Below are positions 42,896 through 52,330 of a DNA stretch of 64,000 nt, in pieces (the first letter of the stretch is position 1; each line of letters starts with the position of its first letter). The notes under the pieces were generated by a model, which did not search any database, was not told where the DNA came from, and was given only the letters and a program-made list of their open reading frames with translations. The DNA lies in contig NZ_QMDL01000002.1 in assembly GCF_003336705.1 (NCBI RefSeq), forward strand, positions 481,262 to 545,261. The letters are read 5' to 3'. The translations under genes were made by a program, and so were the position numbers. The stretch comes from Marinobacter litoralis (GTDB taxonomy: Bacteria > Pseudomonadota > Gammaproteobacteria > Pseudomonadales > Oleiphilaceae).

Positions 42896-43666
42896 ATGAC
42901 CCTATCAGCCCCTCAGCCCCACGCCTACTACGAAAGTAACCGGTTGCTGGCTGAATACGCAGAATTCCACTTTGGCGACACTTGGTATGGCGTGGAAAAT
43001 TTCCCGAAAGCTCTTGCGGAGCGTGCACTCGATGCCATGGAAAACAAACCCACCGGCAAAGCACTGGATTTAGGCTGTGCCTGCGGCCGCGCAAGCTTCG
43101 AGTTGGCAAGGCAGTTTAGCAAAGTGGAAGGCATCGACTTCTCGGCCAACTTCGTTAATCTGGCCTCTGAAATGGCGAAACAAGGTTCAGTTCGCTATCC
43201 GCTAACCGAAGAAGGTGAGCTGGTAAGCGAGCGTACACGGTCGTTGAAAGACTTGGGGCTGGATGCCTCCGCGCCGAAGGTATCTTTTCATCAGGGCGAT
43301 GCCTGTAATCTGGAAGAGCGTTTTACGAGATACGACCTGGTGCTGGCCGCCAACCTGATTGACCGGCTGTACAAACCCAAACGCTTCTTGAACAGCATCC
43401 ACCAGCGCATAAACAACGGCGGCATTCTGTTGATTGCCTCGCCTTATACCTGGCTGGAAGAGCACACTCCGAAAGAAGAGTGGATCGGGGGATTCAAAAA
43501 GGACGGTGAAGATTACACCACCTTAGACGGTCTGAAAGAGTTATTGACCCCGAATTTCCGACTCATACAGGCGCCAGAAAAGGTGCCCTTTGTGATCCGA
43601 GAGACCCAGCACAAATACCAACATACCTTATCGGAAGTGACCCTTTGGGAACGACGGCCGCGGTAA
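42896..43666 (+). CDS. Stand-alone OvoA C-terminal-type methyltransferase (putative 4-mercaptohistidine N1-methyltransferase)
   Basis: 256-residue class I SAM methyltransferase. Start ATG 42896 follows AAGAGG; the frame is open upstream but this would overlap the ABC gene. SAM-binding loop: ALDLGCACGRASFELARQF (about 58-76), acidic residue in VEGIDFSANF. N-terminal YYESNRLLAEYAEFHFGDTW and C-terminal ETQHKYQHTLSEVTLWER are the hallmark ends of the methyltransferase domain that in OvoA is fused to the sulfoxide synthase of ovothiol biosynthesis. Here the synthase half is absent nearby. It may complete ovothiol made by a separate enzyme or act on another thiol or histidine compound. Confidence 0.78.
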   Translation: MTLSAPQPHAYYESNRLLAEYAEFHFGDTWYGVENFPKALAERALDAMENKPTGKALDLGCACGRASFELARQFSKVEGIDFSANFVNLASEMAKQGSVRYPLTEEGELVSERTRSLKDLGLDASAPKVSFHQGDACNLEERFTRYDLVLAANLIDRLYKPKRFLNSIHQRINNGGILLIASPYTWLEEHTPKEEWIGGFKKDGEDYTTLDGLKELLTPNFRLIQAPEKVPFVIRETQHKYQHTLSEVTLWERRPR

Positions 43667-43709
43667 GCAATATTTGCGGGCCAGGCCTTCCGGCTCGCCA
43701 ATACATGAT

Positions 43710-43738
43710 GAGCCTGCCACTATAACGGGGGCAGGCTC
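43710..43738. terminator. Hairpin between convergent genes
   Basis: GAGCCTGCC (43710-43718) and GGCAGGCTC (43730-43738), a perfect 9-bp stem, between convergent stops at 43666 and 43749. No T-run on either side, so termination may be weak or Rho-assisted. Confidence 0.6.
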
Positions 43739-43748
43739 AATATCGCCT

Positions 43749-44237
43749 TCAAAGCAAAGACACAATGGCCTCGTGCTCCTCATTGATCTTGGTACGGGTG
43801 TCATCCGCCAGGAAGCGCGCAATCTTTTTACCTAAAAAGGGTACATCAGACTTCACGTTGATGTTGATGTAGTTAATGCAGCGATCCCCATTGCCCTGAA
43901 CACGCATAACGCCTTTGATCTTGGCAGGGACACCTTCAACTTTCACCCGAAACTCGCAGTGCCACTCGCCGTCATCTTTTTTGACCCAATGCTCTTCCTG
44001 ACGGACTTCGTTCCACTCACGATGAAAACTGGCAAGTATTCCCGGCACCTCGGCCGAAGCCTGCATTTCACGTTCGACAACCAGCTTTCCGGCGACGGAG
44101 TCCTTTTGCACATCGACAACTTTTACGTTGCGAGCTCCCACTTTCTCGTTCTTGGCAAGAATCAGTTCTTCTGAAAAAAAGTGGCTGATCACGTGATCAA
44201 GCCCCGCATCGTATGAATGCTCAAGTGTCAGTTCCAT
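43749..44237 (-). CDS. DUF2505 domain protein
   Basis: 162-residue cytoplasmic protein of the DUF2505 family, related to the SRPBCC (START-like) fold. Start ATG 44237 is preceded by GGAGGATTT. Sequence: MELTLEHSYDAGLDHVISHF, then REMQASAEVPGILASFHREW and FRVKVEGVPAKIKGVMRVQG, and the C-terminal DVPFLGKKIARFLADDTRTK. Such folds bind hydrophobic ligands, but no function is known. Monocistronic; an in-frame upstream extension to 44342 lacks a ribosome-binding site. Confidence 0.78.
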   Translation of the reverse strand: MELTLEHSYDAGLDHVISHFFSEELILAKNEKVGARNVKVVDVQKDSVAGKLVVEREMQASAEVPGILASFHREWNEVRQEEHWVKKDDGEWHCEFRVKVEGVPAKIKGVMRVQGNGDRCINYININVKSDVPFLGKKIARFLADDTRTKINEEHEAIVSLL

Positions 44238-44309
44238 AAATCCTCCATCGTATGATGACGCTATTGTTGCGACACACAGGATCTTCAGCATTGGCCCTGA
44301 GGTCGGCGC

Positions 44310-44331
44310 GCTCTGGCAAGGAGGCCAGAGC
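44310..44331 (+). other. Hairpin in the DUF2505-bioA gap
   Basis: GCTCTGGC and GCCAGAGC form an 8-bp stem with loop AAGGAG, about 157 bp before bioA. It has no T-run. The rest of the 250-bp divergent gap shows no clear operator; no BirA-type site was recognised. Confidence 0.45.
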
Positions 44332-44487
44332 GAATGGATCACACTTTAATTCTTCCGAGCTGGCTTTTCGGCGCGTGTCGTTCAATGTGCCCCGGTAGTC
44401 AGCAGCCGCTGTTAACTGTATTATCCGGACTGGTTAACAGCGAACAACTTTGATCTTCAAACAACTGCCCTACTGGAGCCCCGCCCT

Positions 44488-45837
44488 ATGCGTAATGCTG
44501 ACCTGGTCGCCCGCGGCCTCAAATCTGTGTGGCACCCCTGCACCCAAATGAAAGACCACGAAACCCTGCCGCTTGTCCCCATCAAACGTGGCGAAGGTGT
44601 TTGGCTGGAAGATTTCGAAAACAACCGGTTTATCGACGCGGTCAGCTCTTGGTGGGTCAACCTTTTCGGCCATTCGAACCCCAGAATCAACGCGGCGATT
44701 CAGCAGCAGGTTAGTGAACTGGAACACGTCATTCTTGCCGGTTTCACCCATGAACCCGTGGTGAATCTTTCAGAGCGACTGATTGAGGTAACACCGGAAG
44801 GCCTCAATAAGTGCTTTTATGCCGACAACGGATCATCGGCCATCGAGGCTGCGCTCAAGATGAGCTTTCATTACTGGAAGAATCTGGGCAAGCCGGGCAA
44901 AAAGAACTTTGTGAACCTGAGCAACAGCTACCACGGTGAAACCCTGGGCGCTTTGGCGCTCGGCGATGTTGGTTTGTACAAAGACACCTACCAGCCGTTG
45001 CTGATGGAAGTGATCACGGCACCTTCCCCGGATGCCTACAATGCAGAGCCCGGAGAAACCGATGAAGCCTACGCCTTGCGTCAGTTCGAGGCGATGGAAA
45101 AACTGCTGGCCGAAAAACACGATGAAATCTGCGCGGTTGTGGTGGAGCCTTTAATCCAGTGTGCCGGCGGCATGCGCATGCACCACCCGATTTACCACAC
45201 CAAGCTGCGTGAGGCCTGTGACCGCTATGGCGTGCACCTGATAGCCGATGAAATCGCCGTCGGCTTTGGCCGCACCGGCACTATGTTTGCCTGTGAACAA
45301 TCCGGCATCACGCCTGACTTCATGTGTTTGTCCAAAGGCCTGACGGCAGGCTACCTGCCGCTCTCGGTCGTGCTGACCACCGATACCGTCTACGATGCGT
45401 TCTATGATGACTACGAAACTCTGAAAGCCTTCCTGCACAGCCACAGTTACACCGGTAATCCCATCGGCTGTGCCGTCGCCCTGGCCACGCTGGACATTTT
45501 CCGGGACGACAACGTCATCGAGAAGAATCGTCAGCTGTCTCGTTGCATGGCCGAGTCCGTCGCGCATTTGGCCGACCATCCCCACGTCGGCGACATCCGC
45601 CAACACGGCATGACCCTGGCCATCGAGATGGTCAAAGACAAGGCGTCCAAGACCCCGTTCCCCTGGCAGGAGCGCCGTGGCCTGAAAGTGTACCAACACT
45701 CACTGACGCGCGAAGCCCTGCTACGTCCACTGGGGAACGTGGTATATTTCATGCCCCCTTATGTCATCACTGAAGAGCAGATTCGTCATCTTGCTCAGGT
45801 GGCAACTGAAGGCATTGACATCGCCGTAAAAGGCTAA
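44488..45837 (+). CDS. bioA: Adenosylmethionine-8-amino-7-oxononanoate aminotransferase
   Basis: PLP-dependent class III aminotransferase that converts KAPA to DAPA in biotin synthesis using SAM as amino donor. 449 residues. N-terminal WHPCTQMKDHETLPLVPIKR is typical of BioA; ADNGSSAIEAALKMSFHYW binds the cofactor phosphate; Asp in LIADEIAVGFGRTG and the Schiff-base Lys in CLSKGLTAGYLPLS are present. Other bio genes are not adjacent. It precedes rsmE by 15 bp. Confidence 0.96.
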   Translation: MRNADLVARGLKSVWHPCTQMKDHETLPLVPIKRGEGVWLEDFENNRFIDAVSSWWVNLFGHSNPRINAAIQQQVSELEHVILAGFTHEPVVNLSERLIEVTPEGLNKCFYADNGSSAIEAALKMSFHYWKNLGKPGKKNFVNLSNSYHGETLGALALGDVGLYKDTYQPLLMEVITAPSPDAYNAEPGETDEAYALRQFEAMEKLLAEKHDEICAVVVEPLIQCAGGMRMHHPIYHTKLREACDRYGVHLIADEIAVGFGRTGTMFACEQSGITPDFMCLSKGLTAGYLPLSVVLTTDTVYDAFYDDYETLKAFLHSHSYTGNPIGCAVALATLDIFRDDNVIEKNRQLSRCMAESVAHLADHPHVGDIRQHGMTLAIEMVKDKASKTPFPWQERRGLKVYQHSLTREALLRPLGNVVYFMPPYVITEEQIRHLAQVATEGIDIAVKG

Positions 45838-45852
45838 GGAGCACCGGCCCCC

Positions 45853-46587
45853 ATGCGTATACCCAGAATTTTCACCGACAGCCCTCTGAACGTGGGCAGC
45901 CAGTGTGAACTCGATGAAAACGCCGCAAATCACGTTGGCAGGGTACTGCGCATGCAGCCGGGGCAGGAGTTGCGGCTCTTCAATAACGATGGCTGCGATT
46001 ACCGCACAACCATCACTCAGGCCAGCAAGAAGAATGTCACGGTTGAAGTCCTGAGCCGTGAGGACAATGCAACAGAATCGCCACTAAATATCACCCTCGG
46101 GCAAACCTTGTCGAAAGGTGACCGCATGGATTACGCGGTTCAGAAAGCGGTGGAAATGGGCGTCACCACCATTGTGCCGCTGAGCACCCAGCGCAGCGAC
46201 GTGAAACTGAAAGGCGACCGTGAAGAAAAACGTCTGCGCCACTGGCAACAGGTTGCAATCAGCGCGGCCGAACAATGTGGCCGAGCAAAGGTGCCCGAGA
46301 TATTACCGGTGATGTCGGTCGAGGAATGGCTGGAATACAGCCAATCCTGCGATCTGCGACTGGTGCTTCACCACCGCACAGAGCAATCTTTGAACACGCT
46401 CGACACACCTGCCAACGTTGCCCTGATGATCGGACCTGAAGGCGGACTAACCGCCGACGAGATCGCCCAAGCCGAGCATAGCGGCTTTCTGCCGGTCGCC
46501 CTTGGCCCCCGGGTTCTACGCACGGAAACCGCTCCGGTTGCCGCCATGGCGCTTTGCCAGTGGTTGTGGGGAGACATCGGCGGTTAA
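45853..46587 (+). CDS. rsmE: 16S rRNA (uracil1498-N3)-methyltransferase
   Basis: Methylates U1498 in the ribosomal decoding centre using SAM. 244 residues with an N-terminal PUA-like domain (MRIPRIFTDSPLNVG, VGRVLRMQPGQELRLF) and a SPOUT knot domain: GQTLSKGDRMDYAVQKAVEM, then VALMIGPEGGLTADEIAQAE and the knot LGPRVLRTETAPVAAM. All family motifs are intact. Likely co-transcribed with bioA, whose enzyme also uses SAM, though that link may be coincidental. Confidence 0.96.
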   Translation: MRIPRIFTDSPLNVGSQCELDENAANHVGRVLRMQPGQELRLFNNDGCDYRTTITQASKKNVTVEVLSREDNATESPLNITLGQTLSKGDRMDYAVQKAVEMGVTTIVPLSTQRSDVKLKGDREEKRLRHWQQVAISAAEQCGRAKVPEILPVMSVEEWLEYSQSCDLRLVLHHRTEQSLNTLDTPANVALMIGPEGGLTADEIAQAEHSGFLPVALGPRVLRTETAPVAAMALCQWLWGDIGG

Positions 46588-46724
46588 CCGATTCATGACC
46601 GTGACACGCAATTTTAGCGGCAGCTCAGTCATTGACAGAACCTGCTGTGCTCCACATCATTCATAGCTTATCAACAGCCAGCCGAAACCCTTCTGGCAAT
46701 AACAACTGACGATGCGAGCTCAGG

Positions 46725-47954
46725 ATGACAGATTTATTTTCTACCCCGGAATTCTGGCAGTACCTCAGCATTCCTGTAATCGCCGCTATGATCGGATGGG
46801 GTACCAATTGGCTGGCCATCAAGATGACATTCTATCCTTTGGAATTCATCGGCAAGCCGCCCTTGCTCGGCTGGCAGGGCATCATTCCCTCGAAGGCCAG
46901 AAAAATGGCGGCCATCAGCGTCGATGCCACCATCTCCAAAATCGGCACCGTTGAGGAAATTTTCGAGCAGATAGATCCGAACGTTCTCGCTGCCCACATC
47001 ATCTACACCGTTGAACCGCGCGTTGAAGAATACGTCGACGAACTCATGCTCAGAGAACACCCCACCTTTTGGGAGAATCTGCCCTCGTCGGCACGCAAGC
47101 TGGTGTACGAACGGGTCAGAAAAGCCACTCCGCAACTGGTTGACAACCTGGTTCAGGATATCGCCTATAACATCGAAGATTTGCTCGATATCAAAGGCAT
47201 GGTGATCGATCGTCTGGCCAAAGATAAACGCCTGCTTAATCGAATTTTTCTGGAATGCGGCGATGTTGAATTTCGGTTCATTATTAATTCCGGTCTGTAC
47301 TTCGGTTTTCTCTTCGGGCTTATCCAAATGGCGGTTTGGTATCTCTATCCAGCCGTCTGGGTACTCCCGGTATTTGGCCTGCTGGTCGGATGGGCGACCA
47401 ACTGGATCGCCCTGAACGTGATATTCCGCCCCTTAAAACAACACACAATCGGCCCACTAAAGGTTCAAGGCCTCTTTCTAAAGCGTCAGCCGGAGGTGGC
47501 TCAGTCTTTCTGCCACATTGTGACTCACGAGATCCTTACCGTAGGCAACATCATTCAGGGCATACTGGAAGGTCCGAAAGGCGATCGCGCTCGCAACATG
47601 GTAAAAAAACACATCAAACCGCTGGTCGACGAGACCGCCGGCCTGGGCAAAGCTTTCACTCAAATGGCCTTCGGTCCCACCGGTTTTGCAGCACTGAAGA
47701 ATCAGGTAGGTGAAAAAGCCATTAGTATCTCGCACAGCTCCTTCGACAACCCGGCGTTTGAAAAAGACCGGGCTCGCGCGGTTGAATCCATAATGGTGGA
47801 AAGGATGGTTGCGCTCTCATCAGAAGAGTTCCAGGACCTGCTACGCCCCTGTTTTCAGGAAGACGAAATCAAATTGATCCTGGTTGGCGCGTTCCTCGGA
47901 ATGGCAGCCGGTATCGGCCAGCTGATCTTTATTTTCGGCGACGCCCTCCTGTAA
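46725..47954 (+). CDS. DUF445 family membrane protein
   Basis: 409 residues. The N-terminal half-helix PVIAAMIGWGTNWLAIKMTF and a central pair of helices (YFGFLFGLIQMAVWYLYPAV, FGLLVGWATNWIALNVIFRP) share the GWxTNWxAxxxxF motif, which appears twice and suggests an internal duplication. A final helix (LVGAFLGMAAGIGQLIFIFG) ends the chain. Between them are helical cytoplasmic or periplasmic domains. Members are widespread (YheB/YjiN-like) and function is not established. It stands alone, 137 bp after rsmE. Confidence 0.82.
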   Translation: MTDLFSTPEFWQYLSIPVIAAMIGWGTNWLAIKMTFYPLEFIGKPPLLGWQGIIPSKARKMAAISVDATISKIGTVEEIFEQIDPNVLAAHIIYTVEPRVEEYVDELMLREHPTFWENLPSSARKLVYERVRKATPQLVDNLVQDIAYNIEDLLDIKGMVIDRLAKDKRLLNRIFLECGDVEFRFIINSGLYFGFLFGLIQMAVWYLYPAVWVLPVFGLLVGWATNWIALNVIFRPLKQHTIGPLKVQGLFLKRQPEVAQSFCHIVTHEILTVGNIIQGILEGPKGDRARNMVKKHIKPLVDETAGLGKAFTQMAFGPTGFAALKNQVGEKAISISHSSFDNPAFEKDRARAVESIMVERMVALSSEEFQDLLRPCFQEDEIKLILVGAFLGMAAGIGQLIFIFGDALL

Positions 47955-48039
47955 AACTAAGGAATACTGTGCAGAGAAGCTGCACATATCTATACTCACA
48001 GGACAAATCACTCAAGACATACCCGTTCGGAGGCAATGG

Positions 48040-49077
48040 ATGCCGGGATTTATCTCTTGGGTTTCAGGCTTGTTTGCGAAAAAACCGCCCGTGCAAACTA
48101 TGCAAGAAACCCGCTTGTTCAACCATCCGGCCAGTGAGCCATCCGCCAGCGAAGACTCTTCAGCCAAAGCTCCCCCTCGCCTGGAAGCGCATCTGTTTTG
48201 CTGGCTACTGGACGTTCAACCGGCCCAACTTAAAAAGACCGCATCCAGCGCTGACAAGGTGCTGGCCGAGTTAGAACGCCGGTTGCAAACCAACGCCCTG
48301 GAAGAGCTGCCGCGCAAACCCGGCACCTTACCAATGCTCATGCGAGCACTGTCTGCGGAAACCACAGATCGAAAGCACGTCACCGACATCATCCTGAGTG
48401 ACCCGTCCCTGACCGACCAGCTGCTTCAGGTAGCCAACAGCCCGCAGTTCAAGCCGGGAGATTATCTGATCGAATCGGTTGACCAAGCGGTTTTTGTTCT
48501 CGGGCTCAACGGTATCCGAAACGTGATTACAGCGGCGGTCATGCGCCCGATGATGGCCGCCAGAAACAGTTCGGAAGCGCTCTTCGCGCAAAGAGCATGG
48601 CGCTGGGGACTGACCTGCGCCCGGTCCGCCGAGATGATTGCAAGAATTCACAACGACGATACAAGCGCTCACTTTATGGTGGGATTGCTGCCCTCTCTGG
48701 CCTACATCACCATACGCCGGGAAGTCGCCGCCATCTGCAGAGCTCAAAATATTGAAAATGAGCCGGAGCCCGCATTGTTCAGGCTAGCTTTAGCACAACA
48801 CCAATGGGCCACGTGCCAGTTACTGGCCAATATTTGGGCGTTGCCGCCGAAATACCACGCGTGGCTACTATCGGCCGAACGGCCGGCTCCAAAACAGGAA
48901 AACTGGCCGCTGCTGGATGGACTGTTGGTGGGTACCCGGGAAGTTTTGCGCCATGCCCGGCAGCGCAACCTGGCCGAAGAGGATCTGCTGAAGCTTGTGC
49001 ACATCTCACCTCAACAGCTTGATCAAGTCCGAGCGGCCGTTCTGACCATGCTCAAAGATGGCAAAACCGACCAGTAA
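48040..49077 (+). CDS. HDOD domain protein
   Basis: 345-residue cytoplasmic signalling protein. After about 85 residues of variable N-terminus, the HDOD domain (about 90-290) has LPMLMRALSAETTDRKHVTD, SDPSLTDQLLQVANSPQFKP and AVFVLGLNGIRNVITAAVMR; true HD catalytic pairs are absent, as usual for HDOD. These proteins act in motility, cyclic-di-GMP or chemotaxis signalling, often as scaffolds. No partner gene is nearby. Ends at a strong terminator. Confidence 0.85.
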   Translation: MPGFISWVSGLFAKKPPVQTMQETRLFNHPASEPSASEDSSAKAPPRLEAHLFCWLLDVQPAQLKKTASSADKVLAELERRLQTNALEELPRKPGTLPMLMRALSAETTDRKHVTDIILSDPSLTDQLLQVANSPQFKPGDYLIESVDQAVFVLGLNGIRNVITAAVMRPMMAARNSSEALFAQRAWRWGLTCARSAEMIARIHNDDTSAHFMVGLLPSLAYITIRREVAAICRAQNIENEPEPALFRLALAQHQWATCQLLANIWALPPKYHAWLLSAERPAPKQENWPLLDGLLVGTREVLRHARQRNLAEEDLLKLVHISPQQLDQVRAAVLTMLKDGKTDQ

Positions 49078-49082
49078 ACTTA

Positions 49083-49116
49083 GCGGAGCCGTCAAAGCGG
49101 CTCGCTATTGTTTTTT
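49083..49116 (+). terminator. Terminator of the HDOD gene
   Basis: GAGCCG (49086-49091) and CGGCTC (49098-49103) form the stem; TATTGTTTTTT follows. It overlaps the end of the convergent yihY gene. Confidence 0.8.
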
Positions 49117-50415
49117 CTCACCGAGCAATTCAGCAAAGCTGACATCATCACGGCCACGGGACAATTCAATTAGCTGGGCCGGCAAGGCATTCCCGGGTAG
49201 CCGATCAACCACCCGGTCTTCATCACGACGGATCACCTGCAACACTGAGTCAACCGTAATCAGGTCGAGCGCGCGTCCCGGCACCAGTTGATCGCCGTTG
49301 CGCCCGGCTAGACTCAGAATACCCGCCCGGATCAATTTGTCGCTGATGCGACGCGTGACCTCACCCGGCACTCGTAATTCGTGCTCCAACGACTCTTGCT
49401 GCGGTGCCGGTTCTCCGCGGCTGAATGGCTTCGCCACCATCCACATCAACGCCAAGCCCACGCGCTCCTGCAACTCTGGCGCCATTTGCACATTGCGCTT
49501 CTTCGCCACCGATCCCGGGTTCTGCATGTAGTAGGCCAAACTGGCTCCCAGCAGCAAAATCATCCAGTTCAGATAGATCCAAATCAGCAGAATGATCCCG
49601 ACCGCAAAGCCCGAATAGATGGCAGCGTACTTCGCCGATCCCGCTACGAACGAGGCAAACAGCATTCCCCCTGCCTGCCATAAAATACCCGCGAGCAGAC
49701 CCGCCATGAAGGCATAGCGGAACTTAACCCGTGTGTTGGGAATGAAGATGTAGACAAACGTGAACGCGGCTACCACCAAGAAGAACGGTGTTAAACGACT
49801 GGCGAGAACAATCAGCGAACCAAAGGGCTCTATAGCCATCAACTGCTGGGCCAAGCTCGAAGACAGCAAAGTGGCGGTTGCACCAACCGCAGAAACCATC
49901 AACAGCGGACCAATCATGATCACACTGAGATAGTTGCTGAATCGCTGTGCCATGGAGCGCATATCGGGAACGCGCCAGATCATGTTGAAGGAGCGTTCGA
50001 TTTTCTGGACCAGCGAGATCACGGTATAAACCAGCATCGCCAGCCCCACCGACCCCAACACCCCAACCTTAATGTTGTCGACGAACCCGAGGATCTGCTC
50101 AGCAATTTCGATACCCTGCGGCCCCATCGGCTGGAAGAACTGGTACAGAAACGGCTCCATGCGCTGATGCACGCCCAACGCTTTGAGCACCGAGAAACTG
50201 AGTGCCAGCAACGGCACGATACTCAGAAGCGTTGTGTAAACCAGACTCATGGAATGGAGAGTGAGCTGACCGCTGATGACATCCCGAACCAATGCATACA
50301 AAGACCGGCCAGACTTATACAGCCATGTCCACGGCCAGGATTGAGGCGGATTAGGGTTAGAAAGAATCCAGTCTTCAGCGGCCTGAAGCCGCTCTTTAAA
50401 TTGGGTAGACGCCAC
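49105..50415 (-). CDS. YihY family inner-membrane protein
   Basis: 436-residue integral membrane protein of the YihY/BrkB family (once misnamed RNase BN). Six helices lie between about 40 and 300, including SMSLVYTTLLSIVPLLALSF and the family motif FRYAFMAGLLAGILWQAGGM. An additional 130-residue cytoplasmic C-terminus (PQQESLEHELRVPGEVTRRI) looks like a winged-helix extension found in marine gammaproteobacteria. The function is unknown; a transport or envelope role has been suggested for the family. Monocistronic. Confidence 0.88.
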   Translation of the reverse strand: MASTQFKERLQAAEDWILSNPNPPQSWPWTWLYKSGRSLYALVRDVISGQLTLHSMSLVYTTLLSIVPLLALSFSVLKALGVHQRMEPFLYQFFQPMGPQGIEIAEQILGFVDNIKVGVLGSVGLAMLVYTVISLVQKIERSFNMIWRVPDMRSMAQRFSNYLSVIMIGPLLMVSAVGATATLLSSSLAQQLMAIEPFGSLIVLASRLTPFFLVVAAFTFVYIFIPNTRVKFRYAFMAGLLAGILWQAGGMLFASFVAGSAKYAAIYSGFAVGIILLIWIYLNWMILLLGASLAYYMQNPGSVAKKRNVQMAPELQERVGLALMWMVAKPFSRGEPAPQQESLEHELRVPGEVTRRISDKLIRAGILSLAGRNGDQLVPGRALDLITVDSVLQVIRRDEDRVVDRLPGNALPAQLIELSRGRDDVSFAELLGEKKQ

Positions 50416-50489
50416 GTAGAGTCCTACTTTGTTTGTCTTTTCTACAGCTTATCAGGCAGATGGCCGTAAACAACCCGCTGTTCCTCATT

Positions 50490-51422
50490 TTAAACCGCTT
50501 TCAGATTTTTCGCGGTAATGCCCACAATCCGCTGCCGGGCCTCTCGACTGGCCCAGGCGGAGTGAGGTGTCACGATCAGATTCGGAATATCCTCAGCCAG
50601 CAGCGGGTTACCGTTGCGCGGAGGCTCTTCGGTTAATACATCGAACCCTGCCCCGGCAATTTGCCCCTGCCTCAACGCATTTGCCAACGCACGTTCATCA
50701 ACCAAACCTCCCCGGCTGGTGTTTATCAGCAACGCTGTCGGCTTCATCAGCCCCAGCTCTCTCTCGCCAATCAAGTTGCGAGTTTCGTCCGTCAGCAAAC
50801 AGTGCAGCGATAACACATCCGCCTGCGCCAACAGCTCATCCAGCGGAATGCGCGGATAACCATCCACACTGCCGGTTTCCTGGCCCGGACGGCACCCCAG
50901 CAGCACGTTCATTCCAAACGCTTTCGCTCGCTCAGCGACACCCTGCCCCAAATCGCCATAGCCCAGAATACCGAGGGTTTTGCCCTCCAGTTCCATGATT
51001 GGATGGTCCATCAGACAGAACATGTCGCTGCGCGCCCAGGTGCCGTTTCGGGCATCCCGGTTGTAATCCAGCAAACGCGTAGCCAATGCCAAAATCAACG
51101 CCATCGTATGTTGCGCGACGGTGGAACGGCCGTAGTTGGTCACGTTGAGAACGGCAATGTCGTGCGCTTTTGCAGCCTCAAGATCAATATTGTTCAAACC
51201 GGTTGCCACCACCGCGATGGTGTTCAGTTCCGGGCAGGCTTCAAAGTGCTCCCGCCCCAACACGACCTTGTTCACCAGCACGGTGTCGAACCCACGAATG
51301 CGCTCCAAGACCTGGTCCGGCGCGGTACGCTCGTGACAAGTTAATCCGCCCGTTACCCTGTCAATGGAGGACAAGTCCACATCATCGCCAAGGGTTTTGG
51401 CGTCCAGAAAAACGGCTTTCAT
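50490..51422 (-). CDS. D-2-hydroxyacid dehydrogenase (glycerate dehydrogenase-like)
   Basis: 310-residue NAD-dependent dehydrogenase. Start ATG 51422 has CAGGAG upstream. The Rossmann motif is TLGILGYGDLGQGVAERA (about 148-165); catalytic Arg in LLINTSRGGLVDERAL, Glu in AGAGFDVLTEEPP, and His in IVTPHSAWAS are all present. The sequence is close to HprA-type glycerate/hydroxypyruvate reductases. The exact substrate is uncertain. Divergent from tpm, with short spacing. Confidence 0.88.
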   Translation of the reverse strand: MKAVFLDAKTLGDDVDLSSIDRVTGGLTCHERTAPDQVLERIRGFDTVLVNKVVLGREHFEACPELNTIAVVATGLNNIDLEAAKAHDIAVLNVTNYGRSTVAQHTMALILALATRLLDYNRDARNGTWARSDMFCLMDHPIMELEGKTLGILGYGDLGQGVAERAKAFGMNVLLGCRPGQETGSVDGYPRIPLDELLAQADVLSLHCLLTDETRNLIGERELGLMKPTALLINTSRGGLVDERALANALRQGQIAGAGFDVLTEEPPRNGNPLLAEDIPNLIVTPHSAWASREARQRIVGITAKNLKAV

Positions 51423-51495
51423 ACTTTTCTCCTGTCTCAAGCGATGAACAGATTAAGCTAGACTGAAACAAACTGATCAATCCCGGAGGCGCACC

Positions 51496-52155
51496 ATGGA
51501 GCACGAATTCTGGCACGAACGCTGGGCCAAAGAACAAATTGGCTTTCACGAAGGCACCGTCAACCAGTACCTGCACGATCACTGGCCAGAACTGGCCGGC
51601 TCAGGGACCGATGCGGTGTTTGTACCGCTGTGCGGCAAAGCCCACGATATGTGGTGGCTACACGACCGCGGCCATCCTATCATTGGTGTAGAGCTCAGCG
51701 ACGTAGCTTGCAAGGACTTCTTCGAAGAAGCCGGCGAAAAAGCGATGGTTAGCCCCGGCGAGCCGTTCACCACATTCACCCACGGTAACCTGCAACTTTG
51801 GTGCGGCGATTTTTTTCAGCTGGTACCGCAAGACCTCAAGCACATCCGCCTAGTTTACGACAGAGCCGCCCTGATAGCGCTACCACCGGAAATGCGCAAA
51901 GATTATGTGAACCACCTGACAGCCGTCACTCCCGATAACACCACTATTTTGTTGATCACCCTCGATTACGACAACAACGAAATGAAGGGGCCTCCCTTCA
52001 GCGTCAGCGATGATGAAGTGCATCAGCTCTTTTCCGAAGACTACTCGATCACCCGCATACACAAGCAAGACATGGCTCACGACAGCCCGTTCGCCAAGCG
52101 AAAAGGACTAAGCAAAGGCGCCACGGAAAGCGTGTTCAAGCTCACCAAAACATAA
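51496..52155 (+). CDS. tpm: Thiopurine S-methyltransferase
   Basis: 219-residue SAM-dependent methyltransferase of the bacterial TPMT family, which methylates thiopurines and, in some bacteria, selenium or tellurium compounds. Hallmarks: FWHERWAKEQIGFHEGTVNQ at the N-terminus, VFVPLCGKAHDMWWLHDRGH (SAM loop), GVELSDVACKDFF and VYDRAALIALPPEMRKDYVN. Length is normal. Monocistronic; followed by a 175-bp gap with a GC-rich hairpin at about 52243-52268 that lacks a T-run. Confidence 0.93.
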   Translation: MEHEFWHERWAKEQIGFHEGTVNQYLHDHWPELAGSGTDAVFVPLCGKAHDMWWLHDRGHPIIGVELSDVACKDFFEEAGEKAMVSPGEPFTTFTHGNLQLWCGDFFQLVPQDLKHIRLVYDRAALIALPPEMRKDYVNHLTAVTPDNTTILLITLDYDNNEMKGPPFSVSDDEVHQLFSEDYSITRIHKQDMAHDSPFAKRKGLSKGATESVFKLTKT

Positions 52156-52330
52156 TTTAATGAACCCATTCAGCACTCGACCTGTCCAACCTCACGAGTC
52201 TGAACTAAGCTCAAATTAAACAAACCATTCAACCATTCACACGGCCCCGGAACGTCAACAGCCGGGGCGCTACGGAGACACTGCGTGAGTTAGAACTGTC
52301 TATAACAAGCGAATGTAAGCGAGGGTATCT

